A stretch of DNA of 64,000 nt from Bolinopsis microptera (taxonomy: Eukaryota > Ctenophora > Tentaculata > Lobata > Bolinopsidae): contig NC_087079.1 in NCBI RefSeq assembly GCF_026151205.1, positions 2,637,730 through 2,701,729 on the forward strand, written 5' to 3'. The translations under genes and the position numbers were made by a program. Position 1 is the stretch's first letter. The number at the start of each line of letters is the position of its first letter. The notes beneath the pieces were generated by a model that saw only the letters and a list, made by a program, of their open reading frames with translations, ran no database searches and had not been told where the DNA came from. Of the stretch, positions 23,823 through 35,089 are shown piece by piece.

Positions 23823-24927
23823 CAAGTTGGTCGTTTAGCTCCGGACAGTCTATGCACGGTCCCTGCACGGTCCATGCAACAACAAAAGAACACTCCATGC
23901 ACGGTCCCTGCACGGTCCCTGCACAATGAACACTAGATGCACGCTCCCTAACCGGCTACTAGCCGGCTAGTGACCACAAAGCCGGCTACTAGGCGGTCAC
24001 TAGCCAGCTATTAGCTGAGCTCTAAAGCAGACCTACTTTCTCGAGGTCCCAAACCGGCTACTAGCCGGCTAGTAGCCGGCACTTTAAAAGCGGTCACTAG
24101 CCGGCTACTAACCGGCTACTAACCGGCTAGTAGCCACCAAGTGGCTACTAACCGGCTACAAGGCGGTCACTAGCCGGCTATTAGCTGAGCTCTAAAGCAG
24201 ACCTACTTTCTCGAGGTCCCAAACCGGCTACTAGCCGGCTACTAGCCTTTAGAGCTCAGCTAATAGCCGGCTAGTGACCGCCTAGTAGCCGGTTAGTAGC
24301 CACTCGGTGGCTACTAGCCGGTTAGTAGCCGGTTAGTAGCCAGCTAGTGACCGCTTTTCAAGTGCCGGCTAGTAGCCGGTTGGGGACCTCGAGAAAGTAG
24401 GTCTGCTTTAGAGCCAAGCTAATAGCCGGCTAGTGACTGCCTAGTAGCCGGTTAGTAGCCACTTGGTGGCTACTAGCCGGTTAGTAGCCGGTTAGTAGCC
24501 AGCTAGTGACCGCTTTTCAAGTGCCGGCTAGTAGCCGGTTGGGGACCTCGAGAAAGTAGGTCTGCTTTAGAGCCAAGCTAATAGCCGGCTAGTGACCGCC
24601 TAGTAGCCGGTTAGTAGCCGGCTAGTGACTACTTTTTAAGTGCCGGTTAGTAGCCGGTTTGGTAATGTGAAGTTGAGGAGCTGTTATTACAAAAGTGGCT
24701 ACTAGCCGGCTAGTAGCCGGCCAGTAGCCGGTGTTCATATGCTACTGTGCAGGGACCGTGCATAGACCGTGCAGGGAGTGTGCAGGGACTGACCGTGCAG
24801 GGAGTGGGCATCAAGTGTTCATTGTGCAGGGACCGTGCAGGGACCGTGTATAAATTGTTCTTTTGTTGTTGCATGGACCGTGCAGGGACCGTGCATAGAC
24901 TGTCCGGAGCTAAACGACCAACTTCCC
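23823..24927. mobile_element. 1.1-kb palindromic element rich in GCCGGCTACTAG, 10-bp target duplication
   Basis: Inserted in the transposon-type ORF; CCTTTCTTGG flanks both sides (23813-23822 and 24928-24937). Long inverted ends begin AAGTTGGTCGTTTAGCTCC and continue with TGCACGGTCCCTGCACGGTC. The interior is dozens of copies of CCGGCTACTAGCCGG in both orientations plus inverted copies of AGCAGACCTACTTTCTCGAG. No ORF. A 9-11 bp target duplication with long ends is typical of Mutator-like elements (family knowledge); assignment is inference. Confidence 0.85.
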
Positions 24928-26087
24928 CCTTTCTTGGTTGTGACAGTCCAAACTATTTGAGAAACGACTCTTTTTACTTGGAGCTTCTTAAAAATGTCAA
25001 GCACACTCACCCAGAGTTACATGACTCCTTTTTGAAAAAGAATTTTGTAGTAAAGAGAACCTCGGGATCTTTTAACGCAGTGTCGCCAGATCTTGCTCTT
25101 GAACAAACAATACAACGTAGTTCAACGAGTTCACACGGAATCATAGGGCAGACTAGGAAACAGGAATACGTTGCGGAATGGGCCCTCATTTATCACGAGG
25201 TTATCTCTATAACCAACACCTTTAGGGAGATAACAAACTCGGATAAAGGAGGGAACACAGAGACTGCCAATGCATCTTCCCATCATCATTTAAGTCCTAG
25301 AAGAGAGATCAATGCTCGCACTGACAGTATCTCAAGTTATACAAGTAGTCAAGGAAATCCATTCTGCAAGGAGAATCACGACAAAGTAAAAACCTTGTTA
25401 CGCAAATATATGCCGAAGACAGTGTTGCCAAGATGCAAGAGTTCTTAAGTATGAGTAGTACGCGTAGTACGCTCTTCAAGAAAGCATCCTTCAAAACTGA
25501 CGATCTTATATGTAATCCTTCTAATATATAACGATGAGGCTGTTGTGGTCGACTTTATGTTGCTGTTACACTACTTTGAAGAATTTCATAGTCTTGGGTT
25601 ACAGAGCTTATTCTTGCAGCTTGGTAAAGGTGAGAAGCGAAGGATGTTGCCAGTGCACATAATGTTTGAAAGATTCGGAAAAGACTTTTGTCAAGAAATT
25701 CTCAGTGCACATCTAGCAACAGGATCTGATCACCTAAGCAAAGTGGGGTCAAAGAGATGTGCACTGACTGCTGACCCAGAGAAAAGTCTTTGTAATTTTG
25801 GCAAAACGGCAATTTTAGACGAGGATCAACCAAAGGTCGCAGAAGAATATCTTGTGAATATGTTATCAGCTTCAAATGGAGTCAAAACATTTGATGACCT
25901 TAGAGTTCAGGTTCACAAAAAAACTGGTTCTGCTCTTGGTCTTCCTCCAACCTCTAATTCTATTAGGAATGGGTATATAAGGAGATGGTGGTACCTTTTG
26001 AAAGAAAGTTACAATCTTTTAACACCAGAACATGTACGCTGCCTCCTTAATGTTCTTGAATACGGTTGGGAAGATCAGGAGGGCGGT

Positions 26088-26376
26088 CAGTGGCGTAACG
26101 AAGGGCCCTGCTGACCCCGCTGTGCAGGGGGGCGCCGTCTTAGGGGGGCGCCAAATCGTCGTTTGAATGTGGGACAATTTCGAAAACTTAACTAAAGTAC
26201 TAGCAAAACTGCGCGTTTTGCTCTAGATGCACACTTTTTTAGAGATTTTTACCAGGGTATCCTCTAAAATCACCTAATTTGTTCAATTTTAGGGAGGGGC
26301 ACCAAAAGGGGAGGAGGCGCCAACAGGGGGGCGCCTTTTCGGCAGGGGGGCGCCAACAGGCAACGTTACGCCACTG
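26088..26376. mobile_element. hAT-type MITE, complete copy 2
   Basis: 289 bases from CAGTGGCGTAACG to CGTTACGCCACTG (13-bp perfect inverted ends) with an exact 8-bp target duplication AGGGCGGT at 26080-26087 and 26377-26384. Eight-base duplications are diagnostic of hAT elements. The interior is non-coding and GGCGCC-rich. It interrupts the transposon-type ORF. Confidence 0.95.
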
Positions 26377-26511
26377 AGGGCGGTCTTTACGCCAACAAGC
26401 AACTTCACCTTATTCCTGATGAACTTTGCAACACTTGCCGATGTAAAATGGATGCAAAACTAAACATTATCTTTGTGTTAAAGCGGAGGGGTCAAAATGT
26501 TCAAACTTTTG

Positions 26512-26512
<1 letters not shown>

Positions 26513-26570
<58 letters not shown>
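26513..26570. repeat. CA dinucleotide microsatellite
   Basis: Twenty-nine CA units. The Cys-Val frame read from the other strand is an artefact. Confidence 0.98.
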
Positions 26571-26571
<1 letters not shown>

Positions 26572-26651
26572 CGTAATGAACTTAGTCAAACGCAATTTTT
26601 TCCCGATCCATGACTCAAAGTGCCGAAGGCACAAAACAGTCAAGGACAAGG

Positions 26652-27804
26652 CTGCCGTTTTCTCAGAAAAGGCAGTAAGTCCAATTTTTCGAATTATGAC
26701 AATATTGGTATCAAAATTTTCAGAAGAAAATTCTCTACAACATGAGCTACATATTAATGTATAGAAACATTGTTGCATGCAATTTCTAAGGAAGTAAGTC
26801 CCAGTTGAGAAACATTATGTTCGGTTTTGGCCAATTATTTTCTGAGAGAAGGACGTAAGTCCGGACTTACTGCCTTTTTTGAGAAAATCTTGAAAATCTT
26901 CTGACATAAGGAAGTAATTCCGTGGACTTACTGCCTTTTCTGAGATAAATTATCTGTGATAGGAAGAAGTAGCTGGACTTACTTCCTATAAAAGCATGCT
27001 AAAAGCGGAATTTTAGAAAGCGATTTCCCAAAAAGAACATAACTTTACTGCCGATTGATATTTTCGCTTGAAATTTTCAGAATCGATGTAAAATTACATT
27101 TCAACTTTACTTAAGTGATCAAAATTTTCATTTAGGCCTCAACAAAAATTTGGTGGCCGATTTTCAAAAACGCCGGATGTATTTTATTCGCAAAACATAA
27201 ACATTGGAGCAGTTATTGAGCTGTTATAATCGCAGAGAATGTTTAGTTTAGGTATATTTTTTAGATCAAGTTCATTTTCATCAAAATATTGATAAGATAT
27301 CATTTAATGCACTGAAATCTTTCAAAATTGGCGAGTTTGCCTAAATAAGGGCATACTATTATTCAAAAACATTTATTATATGATATGGAGCAATTTAGAT
27401 TTACCTAATTGTTTATATTTTACAATATAATCCAAAATACATAGATCCAAACCACAAAAATGTAGTAAAAAGCTTGGACTTACTTCCTTCTCAGAAAAAT
27501 ATTGAACAGAGATTTTTCTCAGAAAAGGAAGTAAGTCCAAGTTTTCTCAGAAAAGGCAGTAAGTCCATCCAATATGAAAAATAAGCTCGATTATTTGGCA
27601 TAAAAATGGTTATATCTAAGCTTATGGACGGCTCAAAGCTTAAATTTTTTCGACAAATTAAAATTTTACAAATTATTGATAACTCAACGTGTTTACTTTT
27701 GATCTTACGCAAAAAGTAAGCGGAGAAAAAAACCATAAACGCAAAAGTCGCAATATCTCGAAATGGCAAATATGGACTTACTGCCTTCTCTGAGAAAACG
27801 GCAG
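26652..27804. mobile_element. TIR element with own motif GGCAGTAAGTCC
   Basis: Ends CTGCCGTTTTCTCAGAAAAG and its near-complement (31 bp, with GGCAGTAAGTCCA inward) are flanked by a 4-bp AAGG repeat at 26648-26651 and 27805-27808. GGCAGTAAGTCC or GGAAGTAAGTCC, usually after TTCTCAGAAAA, occurs about nine times in both orientations, including near 26850, 26920, 26975, 27480, 27525 and 27555. No coding potential. Part of the interior (27030-27360) is a diverged relative of an arm of the 10245-11609 palindrome. Confidence 0.75.
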
Positions 27805-27808
27805 AAGG

Positions 27809-28737
27809 GTTAGCGAACGAAGTTTTTTTGTATATGGTAGCTTGCGTCCGTGCGAGCGTGCGAGCGTACGTGTCGCCCACGTGTCTGCCTGTGCAAATTT
27901 ATATTGCGCGATCATCTGAATTAAACAATTGTTGGCGCGCGGTACTGAAATGTTCAAGTACATTATTAATTTCACCAAATGTACGCATCCCGCTAGGGAC
28001 TAATTGATAGCATTGTATTATTATTAGGGGGTGCACCATAAAAATAAACTTGATCGGGTTTTTAAAATTTTTGTACCATTGTTTTCTAGAGACTGTGAAA
28101 ATTTTCACAATACCAAATTTGTCATACCTTTTTGGAAAAATCAGTGAGTTTCGCCTAGGTGCCATATTTGATGGTGCGCGGCTTTTGGAGCAAAATTAGC
28201 TGTAAAACTTGCGTAATTTGACCAAATTTGACCAAATTCGTTGATTTTTGTCGTATTATTTGGATATATCTTCAGTTCCTTGTATGAGATCATTCTGAAA
28301 ATTGGCGACGACCTTCCAATAGAGCTTTCAAAACTGTCCGAAAAATTTGGTGGATATCGGAGTTGATATAGTGATCAAAATGGGGCAAAATACGCTGCTT
28401 TTAGCTGTAACATAATGTTTGATGATTGGATATGCTTTAAACTTTTCGGACACTTTCCTTGTAAGTCTATGAGTAAGCTTACAAATTTTTGTTGCAATCG
28501 GAGGTCGGGAAGAATACTTAATATCTATTTGTTTGAAGAAAATTGTGCTGGCCGAAATTAGCGCTAAAAAACCATCCTACAGTCGGCACGCGCGGCTCAC
28601 TGTCGATGGCGCACTACCTATTATTATTTTGAGTTAGTATTACTATTTTGCACAGATCCGTGCCACGTTGCATATATAACCTTACCTGGGGACCTCAGGC
28701 TATTATGTTCATAAACATATATTCATAAACATTCCGC
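27809..28737. other. Non-coding, element-like AT-rich sequence
   Basis: No exon seen. GTGCGCGGC phrases (near 27926, 28171) and GGCACGCGCGGC (near 28585) hint at another eroded element, but I could not set ends. Confidence 0.4.
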
Positions 28738-29110
28738 CGAATAGAGATTCGGCGGAATGACAGGCTGAGCGCGGCCCAGTAATGCTTACCTCGGGACCCA
28801 CAGGGGGGGGAGGGGGCTGAAACCAGGTTTTCGATCAAACGCTGCCATTTGTAGTCAAACGTCGCCAACAGTTGCTCTCGTCCAATGAAATCGCTGCATT
28901 TTGCCTGCCATTATGCATAATTGAATTACATATATTCGTATGCAAAGCTTGGCTTTCATAATGCAGCGATTTCATTGGACGAGAGCAACTGTTGGCGACG
29001 TTTAACTACAAATGGCAATGTTTGATCGAAAACCTGGTTTCAGCTCCCCCTGGGGGGGAGCCGAATAAAGATTCGGCGGAATGACATGCTGAGCGCCGCC
29101 CAGTAACTCA
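28738..29110. mobile_element. Foldback element between 50-bp direct repeats
   Basis: Inner inverted arms, about 28805-28917 and 28955-29055, run from GGGGGCTGAAACCAGG inward through CGTCGCCAACAGTTGCTCTC to CATTGGACGAGAGC and back. They are flanked by direct repeats at about 28738-28785 and 29061-29108 containing ATTCGGCGGAATGACA and GCTGAGCGC. The repeat itself holds a small hairpin (CCGCCGAAT / ATTCGGCGG). Confidence 0.7.
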
Positions 29111-29118
29111 CTGCATGT

Positions 29119-29213
29119 TGCTGCTCACTGCTGCTCACTGCTGCTCACTGCTGCTGTCAGTGAGCAGCAGTTATCAGCAGTGAGCAGCAGTGAGCAGCGG
29201 TGAGCAGCAGTTT
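29119..29213. repeat. Inverted GCTGCTCACT / AGTGAGCAGC repeat
   Basis: Four GCTGCTCACT units followed by inverted AGTGAGCAGCAG units, able to form one long hairpin around GCTGTCAGTGAGC. Confidence 0.85.
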
Positions 29214-29689
29214 CTTTGCACTATAGTCCTCCTGTGTCATCCGCGGCGGGTTATACAACGTATGGCAAAAAGTTATAAGCCGAAAACTAAAAATTTGTGC
29301 GAAAAAAGCACGCACTGTGAACAAGCGCCGTGTAGCATTTTTAGCGAATCTTGCCACACTATGAATTTATTTTATTCACATTTTTAGACAACTTTTGGTA
29401 CCAAATTTATCGAAATCGGAGAAAAAAAGTTCATCATCCAAATTTCAATCGCCCAAAAATTTTGAAAGCGAAAAGTTTTTAATACATACCAAAACATGAA
29501 TATCCTCTTTCTACTGGAGCACATAGTGGAATTCACCAAATTCGTCGCTTAGCTATACAGAACACGATTTCCTATCAAGAAGAAACAAAAACATTGTGTT
29601 TCATCACTTTTCCTCCGCATCCCCTTCATTTGCACTCTACATTTGCACTCCACAACTCTAAAGCTCTAAAGCGTATGGGAAACTTCCTT
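29214..29689. other. Non-coding gap before the retroelement
   Basis: Contains TTATACAACGTATGGCAAAA, similar to TCATACAACGTATGACAAAA near 15797. No gene recognised. Confidence 0.4.
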
Positions 29690-32101
29690 TTCAACTCTGC
29701 AGTGCAATAGCTGAATTCGCAAAGCGTTTGTGTGTAGAGGATGTTAACCCAGAGAGTCTGAATGAGTTTGTGGCCTGTAGACTGGTACCACTGAATAAGG
29801 GTGACGATAAGAGAGGTAATCCTGGTGTATGGCCGGTGGGGTAGGCAGTGGCGTAACGAAGGGCCCCGCTGACCCCGCTGTGCAGGGGGGCGCCGTCTTA
29901 GGGGGGCGCCAAATCGTCGTTTGAATGTGGGACAATTTCGAAAACTTAACTAAAGTACTAGCAAAACTGCGCGTTTTGCTCTAGATACACACTTTTTTAG
30001 AGATTTTACCGGCTCATCCTCTAAAATCACCTAATTCGTTCAATTTTAGGGAGGGGCACCAAAAGGGGAGGGGCGCCAACAGGGGGGCGCCTTTTCGGCG
30101 GGGGGTGCCAACAGGCAACGTTACGCCACTGGGGGTAGGAGAGGTTCTTCGGCGTATTGTTGGCAAGGTGGTTATTGGGGTAATTAAGGATGATATACAA
30201 GAGGCTGCAGGACCTCTTCAGTCATGTGCTGGGCAAGAGTCAGGCATTGAGGCATCCATCAGAGCAGTTAAGAGGACATGGGAAGATCCTAAGACAGAGG
30301 CAGTGCTTCTTGTTGATGCTGATAATGCGTTTAACAGGCTTAATCACAAAGCAGCTATTCTCACAACATCAGGCAGCTATGTCCTCCGTTTCACCAATAC
30401 CTGAAAAACACCTATCAGAAATCAGCCAAACTCATTATCGACGACACATATTCGTGTGAGATAATTTACTCTGATGAAGGGGCAACACAAGGGGATGTGG
30501 CAGCAATGGCAGAGTATGCTATCGGTATTCGTCCTCTTATCAACATCCTGGCCAGCGTGACAAAATTAGGAGAATTGATGCAAGCGTGGTATGCAGATGA
30601 CTCTGCAGCAGCAGGTACCCTGAAGAAACTCCGGCTGTGGTGGGATTTACTCAGTGTGAACGGTCCTAAGTTAGGCTACTTCCCTAAAGCAGTGAAGACT
30701 ATTCTTATCCTAAAAGAAAAATCGCTACTACCAGCAGCCACGTTTTTATTTGGAGAGACTGGTATAGAGATCACATGTGATGGGGAGCGTCATCTGGGAG
30801 CAGTGATGGAGAGGAGGCTAGAGAGATATATGTAAAAAAGAAAGTAGAGAAATGGGTGAAGGATGTAGAAGAGTTGTCAGATATTGCCCTCGATGAACCT
30901 CAGGCAGCCCTATCAGGGTATACCAAAGCCCTATGTCATCGGTGGACCTTTGTGATGCGTACCATCCAAGACACTAAAGACCTCTTTATCCCATTGGAGA
31001 AGTGTATAAGAGAAAAGTTCATCCCTGCAATTATTGGTAGGAATGTTTCTGATCTGCACAGGAGAATGTTTGCGCTACCTGTAAGATTAGGGGGGCTTGG
31101 TATTGTTAATCCAGTAGAGATCGCGGAGAAGGAATACCAGACGTCACTCAAGATAACAGAGGAGCTGGTTGACCTTATCTATCACCAGGAGACATCCCTG
31201 ATGAAGTTGGATAAAATTAAGATAAAGGGCAGAGTAGATTGCCTCAAGTTAGTTAAAGAATTACGCTTGAAAAAGTGAAGTGGATGAGAATACTAGGGAG
31301 TCATTGCAGCTGGTACAAGAGCATGGGTCAGGAGCTTGGCTAACATGTCTCCCCATTCAACAGCTAGGGTATGCTTACAGCAAGCAAGACTTCAGAGATG
31401 CTGTTCATCTCCGGTATGGTTGGGACATCCCTAACACCCCAAGATTCTGCGATTGTGGAGCCAAGAATGATCACAATCATATCCTCAACTGTAAGAGAGG
31501 TGGGTATGTGAACTACCGTCATAACAATGTGAGAGACTCCGTTGCTGAATACCTTAGGCTGGTGACCAAGGATGTGAGGATTGAGCCCCTTTTAACACCT
31601 ATAGAATTGGCCAACTTCCAACAAAAGGGCAACAATGCTGATAAGGCTAGGCTTGATATATCAGCAAGAGGAGTGTGGAGCACATTTGAGAGGACTTTCT
31701 TTGATGTGCGCATTTTCAATCCTAAATTGCCTACATATCAAGGAAAGACCATGCCACAGCTCTACACTCTGCACGAGAATGAGAAATAGAACCAGTACAT
31801 GAACCGAGTGCTACAATTGGAGAAAGGGTCATTCGTCCCCCTTGTATTTACCACTACAGGAGGAATGGCACCGGAGGCCAAGCGTTTCATAAGGAGACTT
31901 GCTGTGTTGATAGCCACCAAGACAAAGGAGGACTACAGCCAGGTGATGTGTAACATCAGGACACGCCTGAGCATGGATATAATGAGGAGTGTGCTAGTAG
32001 CAGTTAGAGGTGTACGTGGAAAGGAAAAGAAGGCATGGACTGCCCCTATATCCAATGTCTCCTTCAACCTGATACCTGAGGAGAAGAGCTATGAGGGATA
32101 G
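29690..32101 (+). pseudogene. Decayed retroelement: reverse transcriptase plus C-terminal zinc-knuckle/nuclease
   Basis: In order: FVACRLVPLNKG, VGEVLRRIVGKV, VLLVDADNAFNRLNHK (RT), YSDEGATQGDVAAM, VWYADD-type core seen as AWYADDSAAAG (catalytic Asp pair), PVRLGGLGIVNPVEIAEKEY, WLTCLPIQQLGYAYSKQDF, then CDCGAKNDHNHILNCKRGG (Cys/His knuckle) and ARLDISARGVW with FFDVRIFNP, which looks like a PD-(D/E)XK-type nuclease. The layout recalls non-LTR elements with a restriction-like nuclease and a family I recall as abundant in cnidarians. Truncated at the 5' side. Breaks: the hAT MITE 29846-30131, frame changes near 30360-30400, 30830 and 31270, and an in-frame TAG at 31787-31789. Confidence 0.8.
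29846..30131. mobile_element. hAT-type MITE, complete copy 3
   Basis: 286 bases, CAGTGGCGTAACG to CGTTACGCCACTG, with an exact 8-bp target duplication GGGGTAGG at 29838-29845 and 30132-30139. Sequence close to copy 2 (26088-26376). It splits the conserved RT phrase PVGVGEVLRR. Confidence 0.95.
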
Positions 32102-33249
32102 ATGTTATCTATTGCTCAGTATTTATGATTGTGCTCTGCCAATTGCATCACTTGATTTAATTTATTGTATAATTCTATTTCACGATTTAACTCCACAACA
32201 CAATCACATCGTCGACTCCTTTACCACACTCACACGGACATATCTCAAGCATCTTCATTCTTCACACTTCGCTTTGCTTTTTATAAGGGTTTGCGTGCCT
32301 TTCTTTCTCTTTGTTAGCTATTAGCTTGATCGATTTGCACTCACCTACAATAAAGCGACATCATGACTTTCTTTTGGTTTAAACACTTTAATGGTAACGG
32401 ATTTTCTACTCGGATTTCGGACTATAACTTTTTAGCAACGCTGATCTGACATTGTTTCACTGTACAATAGATTCCAGATCGATAGATTACAGATTTATAT
32501 ATTTTTAAACTAATATTTAATAAACGATTAAAAGAACCAATTTTAAAGTTGCCATACTGAAGCCTTTAGGTCCAAAAATATACCCATTATGGCTTATGCT
32601 CACTTAAAAACAACTCTAAATCAGTAGGCTGTCACTCTATTAATCATTGTAATCAAACAGTATATTATACATTCAATTAAATCAAGTGATGCAATTCAGT
32701 AATTGGCAGAGCACAATCAAATTTTAAGTGTTACAATTGGCAGAGCACAATTCATACTCCCCAGGCAAGATATCACTCAGGGCCACCTGGAGGACTTTTT
32801 AAAAAGACACATGACAGTCGAGCATAGATTGATTCATCATGATCCGCCAGACCACGAGTCTTCCCAGTACGGCTCCTATTAATTCGCTTGCCTTAAAATT
32901 ATCACGTTACTTTGGTTTTCATGGTTTTGCTTAAACTAATCAGTAATCCCAACCCTAACCATAACCCCAAAGCTATCTATATCCCTAACCACAACCTTAA
33001 CACCTAATCCGAGCTGTAAACAACAGAACTTGTGTTTAACTAGCCTGTCACGTGGCCAAAACATTTTTTTGACCATAACTCTCCAGGAAAGCATTTTTAC
33101 CCTACGTCATCAGTCGACTGGGGGTAATTCTGAATCAGCCTCCAAAATACATTGATAATAATTACCTTCGTACAGACCCCCAGTGCCTGTTCACAAGAAT
33201 TTTTTTAAATTGAGGTGATCAATTCAGTGGGAGCGTCCCGGTATAATAT
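32102..33249. other. Non-coding after the retroelement
   Basis: No gene seen. AATTGGCAGAGCACAATC and similar phrases occur at about 32704, 32736 and inverted near 32133 (GTGCTCTGCCAATTG), so the retroelement tail may be bounded by an inverted copy. Degenerate CCCTAA-like units near 32950-33005. Confidence 0.4.
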
Positions 33250-33255
33250 AATAGT

Positions 33256-34450
33256 GGGGGGGGGGGGGGGGGGTTGGCTGACCATATTAAAGTATATAAT
33301 AATATTGAAATCGGACAAAACCTAGGCTATCCACTCCGATAATCGTTACCGATAATTATCTCCGATAATTCGTTAAAAAGGGTTATCTGTTTATCTAGAT
33401 AAAACATATTTTTATCGGTATAAAAATTTACTAGAAATTACCGAAAAAACTGCCACAATACCGTAAAATTTTAAAGAAATATTAATGTTTTTTTTAATAG
33501 TATGATAGAAGAGGTAGTTTACTTAAATGTGAGCTACACAAATTTTTATTTACATTTGTATACCTATGGAACTGTAGAACTGTAGAACTGTAGAAGTCTA
33601 GAGAAAGTTATTGACATTGTTATCTTGAGGCTAGGGTGCTGGCGTTCTACCTTATAACCATTCTGGAGACAGGAACGAGCATGTTACTGTTAACAAGAGT
33701 CAAAAATACCGGCAGGGCACTCAATTAAATTCCGTAAGTGTTCTAGGCGTGAAACATTGTCTTCAGGAGAAGGAATCTGTTGCTCCAAGTTATCCACAGG
33801 ATAAGGAAACGGTTCACTGAATCACTTTAAATGTTTTACTGTTTCGAGGAGAATTGGTATTTGTTGCACTACTGTTCTCAGGAGAAGGAAACCGGTGGTC
33901 TACTGTTTTGAAGAGAACTGGTGCACTACTGTTCTCAGGAGAAGGAAACCGTTGGTCTACTGTTTTGAAGAGAACTAGTGCGGTACTACTTACTGTTCTC
34001 AGGAGAAGGAAACCCTTGGTCTACTGTTTTGTAGAGAACTGGTACACTACTGTTTTTAGGAGAAGGAAACCGGTGATCTACTGTTTTGAAGAGAACTGGT
34101 ACACTACTGTTCTTAGGAGAAGACAAACCGTTGGTCTACTGTTTTAAAGAGAACTGGTACACTATTGTTCCCCGGAGAAGAAAACTGATGCTCTAATATT
34201 TTCAAAAGAAAGGAAGTTGTACTTTAGCAAGATTGCTGGTAAACAGTAATAAAAGTCGACAATCAGTTTTTGTGAAATTTGGAAAACATTTTGGCTTTGG
34301 CCTTCAGCAGAAAAATTATCGGTTTTATCGGTTTTATCTAGATAAAACCTAAATTTGTATCTGTTTATCTAGATAAAAGATTTCATACCGATAATGGATA
34401 GCCTAACAAAACCTACATTTTAATATACTTTAATATGATCAGCCCCCCCC
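33256..34450. mobile_element. TIR element with own motif TTTATCTAGATAAAA
   Basis: 1195 bases flanked by AATAGT (33250-33255, 34451-34456). Ends are a G run then GGCTGACCATATTAAAGTAT and, inverted, TACTTTAATATGATCAGCC then a C run; GGCTATCC follows inward on both sides. The palindrome GTTTATCTAGATAAAA and CCGATAAT phrases recur near both ends. No coding potential; the interior holds a 57-bp tandem repeat. Confidence 0.8.
33850..34195. repeat. About 57-bp tandem repeat inside the TIR element
   Basis: About six units of CTACTGTTCTCAGGAGAAGG plus AAACCGGTGGTCTACTGTTT and GAAGAGAACTGGTGCA, diverged by a few bases each. Confidence 0.85.
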
Positions 34451-34456
34451 AATAGT

Positions 34457-35089
34457 ATTTAATATAGTAGTATTACCTGAATCTCCAATCTCTGTGTGCG
34501 GCACTCTTCTATACCCGAACTGAGCTGAGAAAACGAGCAATAGACTGGCAAGCTAGGTAATTCTAGTACCTCAGGGCTAGGCTCACCTCCCTCATCAATA
34601 CTTAAGGGAGGAACTAATGAAACTGACAAAAAGCATTTGCATTGATTGACTGATGGGAATAATGAAACAAGAAAGTAAAACAGCCAAATTAGGCGCCAAA
34701 TTAAAAATCTGGTTGTTTTGTCGTTAAACAACCAAATTTTGAGAGCGCAGCTTGAAGAAATATTTTTATACGAATTGGAAAGTATGTGTGGTGAACGACC
34801 AATTAATAATCGTATGGTACAAATAAAAACAGAGGTTTGATATAAAAACTGGGCAAGTGGACGGTTAGATTGTAGATAGTTAAGGATAAATCTTAGTCAC
34901 AATTTTATGTAAAAGAAAACTCAGATTTACCATGTGCAGTTTGGGAAAGGCAAATAAATTATCAAATTAGGGTGTTGACTTTTGAGTCCCAGTCGGATTT
35001 GAGATTTCTTTTGCACAGCACTGGTTCCTTATCAGGGCCTAGTGGTTTTGGTTCACATTTGTTCAAAAGTAAGGGATAGACAGCAAGGG
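34457..35089. other. Non-coding, nothing recognised
   Basis: AT-rich; no exon could be supported. Confidence 0.4.

Larger units (their letters stand above)
23287..26512 (+). pseudogene. Invertebrate multi-copy transposon-type protein, broken by two insertions
   Basis: Fragments in order: about 23287-23630 (FFKIFPMLGGFHLTK, CAGKFLKGSGVEEIF, FGPKTVDSVMNGKHY), 23633-23822 (INKLNQDIGRFEK-like), 24938-25448 (VKRTSGSFNAVSPDLALEQ, GIIGQTRKQEYVAEW), 25548-26087 (FGKDFCQEILSAHLATGSDH, LGLPPTSNSIRNGYIRRWWY) and 26385-26512 (ELCNTCRCKMDAKLN). The order and motifs fit a large protein family I recall from many invertebrate genomes, often in high copy and TE-associated, ending in a Cys-rich tail; its biochemical role is not clear. 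Breaks: a 7-base duplication near 23340, a frame change near 23630, the 1.1-kb insertion 23823-24927, stops at 25446 and shortly after, and the hAT MITE 26088-26376. Removing both insertions restores colinearity at their target sites. Confidence 0.7.

Noticed and set aside
24747-24930. N-terminal part of the frame leading into 25448 (Gly-Thr-Val rich)
   Set aside because: This part is the inverted end of the 1.1-kb inserted element, not the gene; the homologous sequence starts at about 24938.
32950-33005. CCCTAA-like units as a telomere or interstitial telomeric repeat
   Set aside because: Degenerate and short; no uniform hexamer array. The same holds for the GTTAGGG-like phrases near 9740 and 51981.
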